Origin: Piscicola geometra | Lineage: Eukaryota; Annelida; Clitellata; Hirudinida; Piscicolidae | Assembly (NCBI GenBank): GCA_943735955.1 | Contig: OX030960.1 | Span: 2,855,402 to 2,919,401, forward strand | DNA: 64,000 bases | Direction: 5' to 3' | The notes under the pieces: model-generated | Databases searched by the model: none | Seen by the model: only the letters and a program-made list of their open reading frames with translations | Told to the model about the DNA's origin: nothing | Made by a program: the position numbers and the translations under genes | Part shown: in pieces, positions 14,101-25,737 of the stretch | How positions within the stretch are numbered: the stretch's first letter is position 1 | Layout of the letters: each line of letters opens with the position of its first letter

Positions 14101-17100
14101 GCACCACTCTTTCCTTGCTTAGTTATCCCTTTTTCTCCAAAACTCATTATATATTCATTTTCTACTTTTCCATTGACCATTTTTTTATTTCCAATTTTTA
14201 AATCTTTTGTTCTTTTTTTCTCGTTGATTCTGTTTTTTCCGAGATCTTTTAGATTAGAATTTTTTTTGGTTTCATACATTTTTTTAAAGTTTTGAGTCTT
14301 CAATGTTTTCCACGAGAAAAAACCTGAAATTCAAATACTTTTTCATTTTTCTAAAAAAAATTATTCGTGAAGTTTTGCTTAAGAAAAGTTTTTCACTTTT
14401 TAATTTTTAATATGAAAAACACGAAAACTGTTCAGACAATAAAATAAATACTGGAGTTTTTAGATATAAAAATTTGGCAATAAATATGACTAATGTCATT
14501 AAAAAAGATGAAAGTTTTAATAACATGTTCAAATAAAACTATACAAAATTTCATCAACAATTTAAAAAAAAACAATTTTCACACTTTCATTTTATCCAAT
14601 CTAGAAAAAAAAAGTTAGTTTACTGAAAATTATGATTTTTAATATTTTCTGTTTGCCGGGTCACATTTTGGGGGATATGTGTTTGCATTGTAAAATGTTC
14701 GTCTTGAGGCACTCGATGCATGAATTATAAATCCGCATTTGACATTATTTTAACTATAAAATCATTCAAAGTTTTTAAACATTTTCGCTTCAAAGTGAGA
14801 GCTCGAAGAATTGAAAAACCGAGAGTGTATTCGAGAGAGACAAGCAGACGCACTCTAGCTTTTCAAGCACAGACATGATGACACAGTTAAAGTACCTTTA
14901 TTGCTCAGTTTGCTGCTTTTCTATTTTAGTTTTCAATTCCAACTACCACCCATGAAACAGTCTATTTTGCCTCTCAAAAGCCAAAGAGTCTTGAAATAGA
15001 TGCCTAATGTGTCTTCAAACGAATGTCAGTCATGCAGGCGGCATTAAGGTGTCAAAACATACTTATTAATTAGAGACATGCCTGGAAAGGTCTCGCAGAT
15101 GATAGCAGATGTGTGTTTATGCTTCGTTGCCACACCATCCGGGGTGGCTGTTGCTTGTGATTCAGGACTATTTGCACTCGCAAGCACGCAAGCCTAATGA
15201 TACAGACCCCTCGTATGATGGTGATGCAGCCTTGTTATTTGCCTTGAATGGCCAAGTCGTAATATTGTATGCCTCATAATTGAAAGGAGAATTCTCAATG
15301 GTAATGCTATATTTAGCGACTCTGCGGTAATAACTAAAGACCTTCTTGTCGCAAAAAAAGTATTTTTGTTCAATAAGCCAGCCATAAGTAAATATTATTT
15401 AAGGCAGACGTAATTGCTATAAATATCTCAAAATATAATTATCAGATGAGAAAGTGCAATAAAGCAAGAGAGTCTTTCATCCGACTTTTCTGTGATTTGT
15501 CACCGCTCATCAATCGCTCAGATGTCACTCCAAAAAGATAGAAACTGGATTTGATGCGAAAGATAATTTAAAACTTGAAGAAATTTAATTTTTCATTTTA
15601 TTAAGTACAAAAATAGGTGTCAATTTGTATTGAAAATCCTTTTGAATTTAAACTTTTTTTAACAAATTAGAAAAATGACAAATGTTAGCAGCTAAGTGCA
15701 TACTATTTATTTATTTTGCGATTAGATTTTTCACTCTTAATTTTTCCAAAGTATTTTTCTCGCAGTCTTAAATTAAAGATGGCGGCTTTTTCATTGATAA
15801 GAGAATCAATAATTCACATAGCTCTAAGCCATGGCGACAAAAAAGTAATTTCAAAGATTTTTACCACCAAAAATTGAACGATAAAACGCCTCTTAGTATT
15901 ATTAGTGGGATGACTATTTGGTCAGCAAGGCATCAGCGAACACAGACAACGACTACCGAAAACACCAGATCTATAGTTGATCGTCACGACAATCGCCCGT
16001 GTGGAGGCTGCCATGTTACTTCCATCATAGGCACTTCCACTTCCGGCCTGGTCGCCATAGACGTTGTCGTGCACGAAAACCAACACAGGGAGAGCTTTTT
16101 GCTGGCACGAGAGGTTCAAATGACGTATTGTGTTGTTGTTGTTGTTGTCTTCGTTTTTGTTGCCATTGTTTTTATTGTTTTTGTTTTCATTTTCACTCGG
16201 GGTGGAAGTGTCGTTGTTTTTGTTGTTGATGTGGTGATTATTGAAGTCGTGTTCATTATTTTGTGCCCGATTTGAATTATGTATGTTTTTAGCATCATTA
16301 TCGCTTGTGTCGACAGCGTCATTAAGTTTGTTTCCAGAGTTGTTTTTCTTGCTTGTAAGGCTGTCTGAAATATGAGAAAATAAAGTTTTTAGATCAAAAA
16401 TGAAGTTTGAAAAAATTTCGCAAACAAAAAAGATGTATTTATATATTATGTATCGTGTGCTTGTGAATAAAGTGATGTGGTCTACCACACCGCCACAAAA
16501 CAATTTTATATGTGGAAAATGTGTTAACTTTATGTTAATACAATCGTATTTTGGCTTCAGCAAAAATAAAGAATCACTCTTTCAAAACACTGAGGCAATG
16601 CGCTGTTGAAACAGCTTTAAATTAAGGCTTAAATGACTGACGTGAGGGAGGAAAATGCAAAAGATTTCTTCAAGAAAAAGCCATGACTTCGAATCTAACT
16701 GAAATCTTCTGATCACTTTCATTAATTATTATGTGAGTTGAGGACAGCACGTAACTGATTCGCACTTTGTATGGCTTTCTGCTTCATCCTTTTCTAATGT
16801 GACACACTCCGTGATTTCTTATAGGCTTATTTATTATTCGCATGCTTTCTGCAACTACCTCAACAGAGTGGCCCTGGTACTTTATGTGCTTTGAGGCTTT
16901 CAAATGCATTCTGAGGTTTGAATGAATAAATAAGTTTCAGCTCAAAAATTTGATAAATGGCCTTCACGAAAACCTACTCTTCTTTTTAGGCATGATTATT
17001 ATTTTAAAATTTCATTAAAAAAACTTTTGAAATATGGATTGTTTACTCGAAAAGAATTCATAAATATTTAACTCTTCCTAGAACTTGAGCATGGCCCAGA

Positions 17101-20100
17101 AACGCAATGTATCTTCTTGTAAATTCAATTCAAAAAAGTTATTTTTTTATCTTGCAAGCAAAAATCAAAGATGTAAAAGTGTGCAATTTTTTGTACTGAA
17201 ATGTCTGATGATTCCATGCTTTCAAGGGAGCGCAAAAAACCGTTTACAGTCTGCAATGAAGATCTATAAGGGTAATTCAATTAGTGTTTTAAGACTTTTC
17301 ACTAAAGTGTGTTCAACCGAGTACAAAAATCCCAATATTACCAAAAAGTTAGTTACATATTAAATGAAGTTTAATTTGGCTTATTGCTACAGCTTTTTAT
17401 TTGAAATTTCACACAAATATTTTTTTACGATTTTATAAAATAGGACACACAAAAAACAAAATAATTCAAATTATAAACATACAAAGTATGCAAAAACATA
17501 TTTTGTTTAAAAATGTATTAAGAGCATAAAATTGGCACTCAGAAGAAACCATAAATTAGGCTTTCTTCTCATAATAAACTTTAAAACCGACAGTTTCAAA
17601 ATTCTACTGAAACAACTCAATTGACAAAAATACAAACAATCTTTGATTTTTCAGCGAACGCGTCTTTTTTTAAGTTGAATAAAGGTTCTAATAGAAAGTA
17701 CCCATCCAGTGAAGAGCACAAGATTTCTATCTTGCCTTCATACTTGCATCTTTTCTAGTGTCATCAAAGACTCTGATGAAACTTTCTATATTAAATTGAA
17801 TATTTTATGAAACATCTAAAAATTATATAAACTAAAATATCTGGGTAGCAAAATCCTTGGAGGTAATAGTGTGCTATGCGACCCCTTCCCCACTCCGTAA
17901 CCTTTATGGATTCACCACCCCCATTCATGTTTTATGATAAATTATTATTAAAATTGAAAGAATTGTTTAGTTTATTCATTTCAAAAGGAAGTCGTTTTTA
18001 ATCCTCCTGCTCCAGGCGATTTTGCTGGACCCTGATTTAGGAGTCATATAAAATATTTTCGCCTTTCCTTATTATTAGTAGTCACTGGTCAAATAAATAA
18101 CAACTGCAATGGAATTTTACCGTCTCCGCACACGCCATCGCTCCCACTAGCGCGCATCCAAAACTTGTCTGAATCGACGTCGAAAGCGAGGCGAAATATC
18201 GTGCGAAGTAAAAAAGCTTGCGGTCGTTTTATGATCTCTCGGCAGGGCATGGCGCTGTTACGTTCTACCATTGTTTACTGCGGTCGCCATGACAGGCCAT
18301 TGAGTCATTGCAATCGTATGCTGGTGCTTATTGATCGGGGATGGAAGGATCGGAATCAATGGAGTAAGCGAATGTCGATAAGGTCTTAGTCGATTTTGGA
18401 AGAGCTGGAAGTAAATAGAAAATCACCATAATGGGTATTTAAGTCGGTTGTTGCAAGCTATCCACACTAGACATATGACTTGGGAAAGTATTTACGAGAC
18501 ATATTATTACAAGATGAGTTTTTGTTGAAAAAACATGAAATGCATGAAACGTAGAAAAAATTTATTACAATTAAATGTGGCATCTTAAGCTTTGAAGAAT
18601 TGCTATATAAGAATTGTTAACAGAGCTAAAATTTAGGAGCATTGTTGAAAAGTTCACTCATAAAGACAATTCTAGTGCATATTACGCAAAATATTATGCC
18701 TTTGTGCGTGAGCTTTTTCAACAATACTGAAACCCTTTTCTTTTTTTATAATTGTTATATAAAGTTTACCCAAATTTGCATGCTAATCTCAAGTTTACAG
18801 ATTTAGTTTTTCAAGCCATATAACTTCCACGCGTAAAAGGTTCGTAAAGTGAAGGACTGATGGAAACATCAGCAAGTTAATGCACCCATTAGGCTGATCT
18901 GTTGCCTTTAAGTGCTTCATAGTAGTTCCTGTACTATTAAAGGGGTTAAGAGGAATCACGGACAAATAGTTTGAGAGCTGGATGCCTATATTTCGTATCT
19001 TCCCACGCAATTGCATGGACCCCGCATCACTTTGGTCTTTGCAAACAAAACCGGTTTATCAAAAATAATTCGAAAAAAAGAAGTGAGCTAAAATGTTTAC
19101 GTAAAGGCATGACTTTTATGAGCTCCAAACATTAGTATTCCCTTGAGCTCTTTGATCAATAGATTATGAACGTACTAAAACGAAAATTTAAAATCTAGTG
19201 AGACACTTATTTGAACTTTTAAAGAATTTCGCTGAACAGTTTTTTAGTCAAAGAATTTAAAAAAGCAAAAAATGAAAGCATGGTAATAACTCACTCAAGC
19301 AGATTAGACCTCAAAACTATTTTTTCCACTTCAGTTTATAAATTAAAAATAATTTTAAGACTTTAAAACACTAAAAACTTCTCCAACTTAAAAGTTTTTC
19401 TAGTACTTAAAACGAAGTTTTTCAATAGGAAATTGAGTTTTTTAAGATATAAAAATTCAATTCAAAAAAAGAAATAAGATTCCGTTAATAATTGCACTTT
19501 TATACCATTTTAACTCCACCGGAATCAGTAGGCCTACATTTACTGCATGAACTCTTTACCTCAAAGGCACTTCTTAAAAAGTTCATTATACTAATCCTAG
19601 CTTGGTGTGTTTAAGGCAAAACCTGTGAAATATTAATGAAGCGTTCAACGCATTGAAAACTCCGCTTTAATGGCCTGTTTGATATATCGCCGTTGAGACT
19701 TTTGGTCTGACGATTCATAAATTGCACAATTTTTTTCGCATTAAAAAGCTCCAAGCACACCGCAATGATCTGTTGTAATGCTGGATTATTGCTTCGAAGC
19801 CAAGTCTGACTTGGTCACTAAAGTTCCTTAAAGCAACCGCTGAAAAGGTATAAATTGAGGGTGATTTGGATTTTTCTTTCTTTTTTCTTTGTTTTATGGC
19901 TTCTTTATCTGCTTGAGAGTCTTTATTGGCTTTTTTATGTTTTCCGATTGTACTAAGGCAGTCACGTTGCTTTTATTCTAGTAGATTTCCATGTGGTTGA
20001 GTAGAAACAATTAGACTGTCAGGGTTTTGCAAACTGCATTTGAAAAGTCGTCAGTTATGAGTTGCGTGCTTTATTACAGCTTTCAAAGTCTCTTCGCAAA

Positions 20101-23100
20101 AGCGTTTGTGTCGTCAAATTGGTATTTGAAGTGTGCCACAGATTGGCATCAGCATCAACAAGAATCAGTAACGGCCAAGTTCAGTACCGCACGAATGCAG
20201 CCATTCCATCAGTCAACCATCAGTCACTGATCAATTGATATTTTCAATGTGTCCTCCTTCCACAAACACAGCCTTCAAACATTGATGTATCGCTCCACTT
20301 GGCAGTAATTAAACTCTGTTTCCTCGCCATGGAGACCGTCAGGGCATGATGAAATTTCTAGAGATTGGATCATTCGTATATCACTTAAATTGCACCAAAA
20401 CTAAATATTTGGCTTGTCTGTGGCTTAAAGTAGTAACTACTTTAAAAGTGTTTTAGGAGTTTTCAATGTGAATATTACAAAGATTGCGTCATTAGGACAC
20501 GGTGAAAGCACGGGATGATCGTGAGGAAAGGGAAAGCAGAGCTTGAGTGGAATTGCTGAGCATCAAAGTAGCTTCAATTTTTAATGAGATTCTGCGTTGT
20601 TTGAGTGGTACATTGAAATTCTGAAAGGATTATCCAAAAAAGAATATTCAATTAAACAAACAAGGTTTTTTTATGTAAAAAATATCGCTATTTTTTATGA
20701 AAATGTTAATCAATTTATTTGAATGCTTCAATATTATTATAGTTTTTTTAAGACGATGTCCATTTTCATTTCGGTTTAATTACTTTATTTGGTGGCGTGT
20801 TGTTGCTGTTATTTGCAGCTTATACGAAAAAAGACTTGAAGGCTTTTGGAATGAAATATATTACTCTATTGAAAATTTCAAATTAAATTTAATATGATCT
20901 TTTCTCCAGCCAAACTTTTTATGCCACAGCCACAACTATCATCTACCCCTTGCTACTCTGTCAATTGGATGAAAATATTTTCCAATGAATCACTGTCCAG
21001 AGACCACAGCGTCACAGCGCACTTCCAGCATGCAAGTCGTTTCTGCCATTAATAACAAAAATAATTTATAGCTCAGAATTTCTTTGTAGATGTTTGTCAT
21101 TTGTTTTGAAGAGAGTCATGCTGATCCTTATTTATCATTCATTCCCACCGACCCCAATCCATCATCCTCCTTCTATAATCAAAGAGATTAGTTGTAAATT
21201 ATCATAAATCTTCAGTCATCAGTGAATAACAACTAGAAATTCTATGACCATCATTACCCTTTTAAAGTCATTAGTTCTCTCTATATTTTTTACTCCAGCA
21301 ATTATTTGCTCATTGTTCTCTATTCATTTCCAGTACAAAAACTTTCTACAAAATTTCTCATAATTTATAGTTTTTTTATATCAGATTTATTCAGCCATCA
21401 ACTAAGCAAGAGTCAGTGATCACTGCCGGTGTCTTGTGATGCATGCAGGATAAAGAAACTCAATTTTAAAAAAATATTTTTAACATGCTTTTTCTAAGAA
21501 AAATAAGTTATTTTTTGTTTTTGATCAGGACTTGATATTACTTTTTCTATGGAGTTACATAGGATAACAAAAGGCTTTTCAAAGTTTCAACTATGGAGCC
21601 TAAAGCTTTATTGCGTTTCTATTGAAGTTTATAGGGGGGCATAAATCCATTAGAGAAATTAATCATTTTTCGGGGTTAATCCAATTCATTCACATCAATC
21701 TAAAAACCATGTGATAGTTGAAAAGTACTTTCAAAGGTAGGCTCAAAAATGTAAATCATTTTCCCCTATTTTTCAAAAAAAATACATGTAACTGAACGTT
21801 CATTCATTCATAATACATAGGCATTTTCAGTTATATCTAATTGATATTTTGCAACGTAAAACTTACAATTATAATTTCATGGCGAGTCTGCATATGTGTG
21901 TCTGGACAGGGCTGCGAGGACGCTTGCCAACTAATAAAGCAGACATTCAGCTAGCTTATTGGACAGCTGAGGCTTCTTCGCTTTGAAGAATCTTGTCAAT
22001 TAACTTTTCTTCATCGACATAGCTATTTTCTAAAAGTTTACTTTATTCTCTATACTTAATTGCATATAGACTATAGGCTATAGTTTCTATAACGATAAAA
22101 CTCTTGTTCTACATTGTTTCGTTCTCTATACAAACTCTTGAAATGCATGTTATTCATTTGTCTTCCACGCAGTTTCAATTCGGAACAAGAAATTCTATGC
22201 AATACTCGCTAATTGAACATCTTTCCTAAAGTAATAAAATAAAATTAATTATCTATATATCAGCGCTTGCAAAAGTTTTTCTATGCCACCTGCATCATCG
22301 TGATTGCCTTGAGATCTTCCTGAGAGTCTCCATCGATGCTTTACGTGAAAGATGTTTGATCAAAAATTAGTAATAATTATCCTAGAAAAATAAGAAAGAC
22401 AAAATTGAAGCTGGAATACATGTTTTTTAAAAGCTTAGAATTTAGAAATTTTGTGCTTAATAAAAAAGCGGCCGTGAGCAAGATGATGATGATTTAATTT
22501 GAAAATTAAATCAATTAGATTTAATGATTTATTTTCCAAATTTGTTTCATAGAAAAGTTCTTGGGTTGAGTTTTAACACTTCCAGACAACTATTTAATAC
22601 AATTTGTTCAAACTTTCTTCAATAATCATTATGTTCGTCTAACTATAAAATTATCAATTTTACTGTCATTTTGAAGTTTTCTCCTTTTTGAGTCTCAGCG
22701 AAAGAACGTTGAACCATTAACTCTCAGCTTCAAATTACTGAAAAGCTTTTGTATAAGGCGCACCTAGGACTTAATTAATTACAAAAAAGTAAAAATAAGT
22801 AGAAAAATGGAAGTTGAAATCTTTTATATAAAATAGGAAGCAGTTTATTCTTCTTTAATTCATAAATCTTGTATTCAAATAAATGTTTCAAATAAAATAG
22901 CAACTGCTTTTTTATTTCTGAGTTTTGCACAGAAGACGTTCGCTGAGTTTTTTTTGTCAAAGTTTCAAGAAACTTGACTATTTTTAGCATTCATAAAACC
23001 AAAAGAGTGATTTTTTGTCCACTTTTCAAAGTTTTTAGAAAATACATTTAATGATAGTAGTTTGTCACGACAATGACCTAAGCCCGGTTTTAAATGCGGT

Positions 23101-25015
23101 GAGCCAAATAACCCTTAAAAATGAAGAAAAATGATTGGATAACATAAAAATTACAATAAAAATAGAAATAATAATTATTTAAAATTTAAAAGTTGTGCAT
23201 TTAAAATAGTGAAAATTAGAAAAATGTAGATCAATTAACATGCCATTCCATTGGGGTTTTCGTGAATTGGTTTCAATTTATAAATGATCGAATAATTCAG
23301 TAAAAACTATTGGTAAGACCCTTGAAAAAGACTCAAAAGAGTTAAAATCAATTTATGATATTCATAAAAGGTTTCATTGAATGCCTAGCCGCTGATGCAT
23401 TGTGAATGGCTTTTAAACGTGAGAAAAAATTAATTAAAAAGAATAATTAAATTACATTCTGATACTTTAATGAGTTAAATAATTTTAAAAAGAAAGAAAG
23501 AAAAAAAAGTCTCTTATTTGAAAAACTAATTTGAGAATCATTGTCACATCTAGGCATGAAGAAGTGGTTTATTAATTTCAGTATATGCCATTTCCCATTC
23601 TTATTCGAAACTGGAAATTTCATCGTTTTTAAAGAATTTAAAATGATGAAGTCTTATTAGTAGTTTTTTTTAAATATATATTTATATTTTAAAACTTTAG
23701 TTTTCGTGATAATTTCATTTATTTTCTTGACAATTTAATTTCACGATAATATAACGTATTTTTGGATATATTTACTCTTTTAATGACTATTTTATGTGCT
23801 TTAAAAAACTTAAAGATTGAACTAAGAGCTTAGACGAAATACTGTGAAAAATCAAGTTATTTTTATCGGTTTTCCAAATCTTGTTTGTCAGGACTAGTTA
23901 CAAATATGTTGTCGCAAAAAGCTAATGTGTGAAAATAAGACCTTTTTTCATTCACAAATTAATGAACAAAATCCTATTTATTTGATTTTAGTATCATTTT
24001 GCCACAAGATCCATATATTCTCATGTAACATGTGTTATTTTTAATGATCACATAAAATTCTTCTATTTACTTCCCTCATTCTCTTCCATAAATCACTCAT
24101 AAAGTTTCTACAACAACCAAAATACATTTGTCATTACATTGGCTTTCTTTTCATCCGAAACATCTTTCAATTATCATTATTATTACTACTATTACTAAAA
24201 TATCTCCCACAACCACACTCTCTAAAGTAGTTTTTTCTACCCACCTACCCACCTCTGACAGGCAAGTACACATTCAGACTCAGGCATTCCTCCAACTTCT
24301 GCACACTCGTCACTTTCATCATTTCCTCCAGCCTCTTCATGTGGCCAGAAGATCTGGTGCGCCATTGTAGTGTAAGTATTCAATGAGTTTCATCGAACTG
24401 TACTCAATTATTTGTAAAACATTTGATAACTGTTTTTATCACAAATACTGCTGATTTCTGACTCATTGAATGGGCATATTGTACAAGTCTGTTTTATTTA
24501 AAAACAATTGCATTATCTTTGTTAACATGCATCCTAAGCCGATATCAAATTTGAAAGTTTTTCAACAAACAAATAGAGAGAAAAATGTTTAAAAAATAAC
24601 AAAATAAATAATTAATTAGATACCTGGAATTCTTTAGGGTCCTTATGTTGATCAGAGGCTGGGGACATGCCGGTTTGAACTTCATTAGAATACGGTCAGA
24701 CAACGCAGACATAACCTTTCTCGGCGGCTGGAACTGCCATGGGACAGCGGTGTTGAGGGGCTTTTGAGCGGTGGTGGTCGCTTGGTTGAAGGAGTAGCGG
24801 GGCAGAGAAGCGTATTTGATTCCCAGATAGGCTTCGACGGGCCAAAAAGGAAGAGGGTACCGCTGGATGATTCCCCTCACCCTGCCTATGTTTGTGATCA
24901 AGATCCGTTTTGAGAGATGGGGTGTGGATGAATGAATGGAAGGCGTAGTAGAGAGCAAGAAAATATAAATAGTTGTGATGGTGATGATGGCTTTTGCCGT
25001 AGAGTTTAAAAGCAT
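2135..25015 (-). CDS. NLGN: Neuroligin-like pseudo-esterase adhesion receptor
   Basis: Neuroligins are postsynaptic adhesion proteins with an inactive cholinesterase-like ectodomain. Exons recognised (minus): 25015-24624 (signal peptide, then NIGRVRG and YLGIKYASLP); 16364-15957 (LPVLVFVHDN, AYDGSNMA, VVTINYRSGVFG); 14323-13709 (GNQGVLDILAALEWVQENI, FGGDAGMVTLAGHGGGAS); 10596-10067 (LFRHVVLINGSP, MVGLSKQQSSFF); 9460-8670 (LLHTYKDW, FNAPTLLW, KPFGYELDNIF); 4340-2135. Junctions are phase-consistent from 16364 to 8670. The phase-consistent acceptor of the last exon is 4340; an AG 13 bases upstream gives the more family-like GKPPS but is out of phase. An exon carrying the usual SEDCLYLN segment must lie between 24624 and 16364 but was not located. 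Nucleophile Ser, acidic residue and His are all replaced. The last exon holds a TM (TTTLVIGGVFLVMNIAVFGA) and a tail of about 400 aa ending STVV, a class I PDZ ligand. About 1,650 aa, roughly twice a vertebrate neuroligin. Gliotactin or neurotactin kinship is possible. Confidence 0.8.
2815..2935 (-). repeat. 12-bp coding tandem repeat (Ser-Asn-Ile-Ser)
   Basis: About ten copies of a 12-base unit, read on the plus strand as ttactacttatg. On the minus strand it encodes a Ser-Asn-Ile-Ser repeat within the cytoplasmic tail of the neuroligin-like protein. The unit is a multiple of three, so slippage changes repeat number without breaking the frame. Confidence 0.85.
6240..6905 (+). repeat. Degenerate CCCA-rich tetranucleotide/minisatellite tract
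   Basis: About 660 bases of irregular cccac/cccatt/ccaac repeats (plus strand C-rich, no G), lying in the last intron of the neuroligin-like gene. Part of it gives a Thr/Pro/His reading frame that is an artefact of composition. It ends directly before the orphan coding-like segment at 6916. Confidence 0.8.
6916..7028 (+). other. Orphan coding-like exon with a membrane segment
   Basis: After an acceptor-like ccaaag at 6910-6915, a plus-strand frame (two bases, then codons from 6918) reads HEELLDKVEGG, then a hydrophobic stretch beginning NVIIPLIVIMLAVAFAVW and ending VTGSD before TAA at 7026-7028. This resembles one exon of a multi-pass membrane protein. From memory, N-x-IIPLxVxx followed by W-x-TG recalls a helix of NhaC-type Na+/H+ antiporters, but that is only a suggestion. 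It lies antisense inside an intron of the neuroligin-like gene, and no partner exons were found. It could be the last exon of a nested gene, a pseudogene fragment or chance. Confidence 0.28.
9950..10055 (+). repeat. 21-bp tandem repeat beside an exon
   Basis: About five copies of a 21-base unit (acaacacaattactaacaga plus one base) lie immediately downstream, in gene sense, of the donor of the neuroligin-like exon 10596-10067. It is intronic. The unit length keeps the flanking frame open for a short artefactual extension. Confidence 0.85.
10597..13708. other. Intron of the neuroligin-like gene
   Basis: AT-rich intronic sequence of about 3.1 kb between two phase-matched minus-strand exons. No RNA gene, transposon or further exon was recognised. 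Confidence 0.5.
14324..15956. other. Intron of the neuroligin-like gene
   Basis: About 1.6 kb of AT-rich intron between the exon ending SGVFG and the exon beginning FFSW, which join in phase to restore the conserved NYR.G..GF esterase strand. No other feature was seen. Confidence 0.5.
16365..24623. other. Large first-intron region of the neuroligin-like gene
   Basis: About 8.3 kb of AT-rich sequence between the signal-peptide exon and the next recognised exon. The phases of those two exons (2 out, 1 in) do not match, so at least one small exon should lie here. I looked for the reverse complement of an EDCL-LN segment and did not find it. A moderately GC-rich island at about 18115-18380 is the only compositional anomaly. 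Confidence 0.5.
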
Positions 25016-25713
25016 TTTCGCAATATTTTTGTTCGCTTTTTTTATTCAAGATGTTTGAATGTTTTTTTTCTAGATTACTTAAAGCTTTGCAGATATATTC
25101 ACTGGGTGTTTGATCCTGATCTGTAAGAGAAAAAAAGTATATGGTCTAAATTATATATTTTATTGTATAATTAATTAAACTCGAAAAAATTCATTTTCTA
25201 ATGTAAGTTATAAAATATAAAACTTTAAATAAAACATATTCAGTCTTCTATTCGTGAAAATAGTTTACATTTCTAAAACTCACTAAATTACCTACTTTAC
25301 CTTTCACTTTTCAAGTTCCCGATAACTTGGATTACGTCGGTTTTATTGAAATTATTCTGCAGAAGAACTGCGCCAGTGAACACAGTCCTTTCGTCGTTAA
25401 CTGCCTTTCAGTGTTCCGATTCACTGCCATTAAGGACAAATTGCTTGGCCTGCTTTTGGCTATATATCATTAAACATACGAAAGCGCGTGCTATTAAGTC
25501 GCCACTCTAACCTCTGCAAACACAGATAAGCCCATGCATTTAAAGATTCAATCTCCGTCAATATTTTTGTGCTTCAAAGCTTCTGAAACAAAGACGCGAA
25601 AGCAAGTGTTATCGAATGAGCAGCTCCCCGATGACCACTGCAGACTTTAGTGCGCACGCGTGTCCACTTTATATGTACGCAGCCGACGGATCATCCGCTG
25701 TTTGTTGTCAATG

Positions 25714-25737
25714 AAAGCGCCGTGACTGAGGCGCTTT
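25714..25737. other. Perfect 8-bp GC stem-loop followed by a T run
   Basis: aaagcgcc, an 8-base loop gtgactga, then ggcgcttt followed by more T. It lies about 700 bases upstream of the neuroligin-like start codon. It resembles a terminator hairpin by form only, and no associated RNA gene was recognised. Confidence 0.4.

Noticed and set aside
11..25015. Horizontal transfer of the carboxylesterase-like gene from bacteria
   Set aside because: Multiple introns, TM plus PDZ ligand and neuroligin-type fold motifs are animal features; no compositional break supports transfer.
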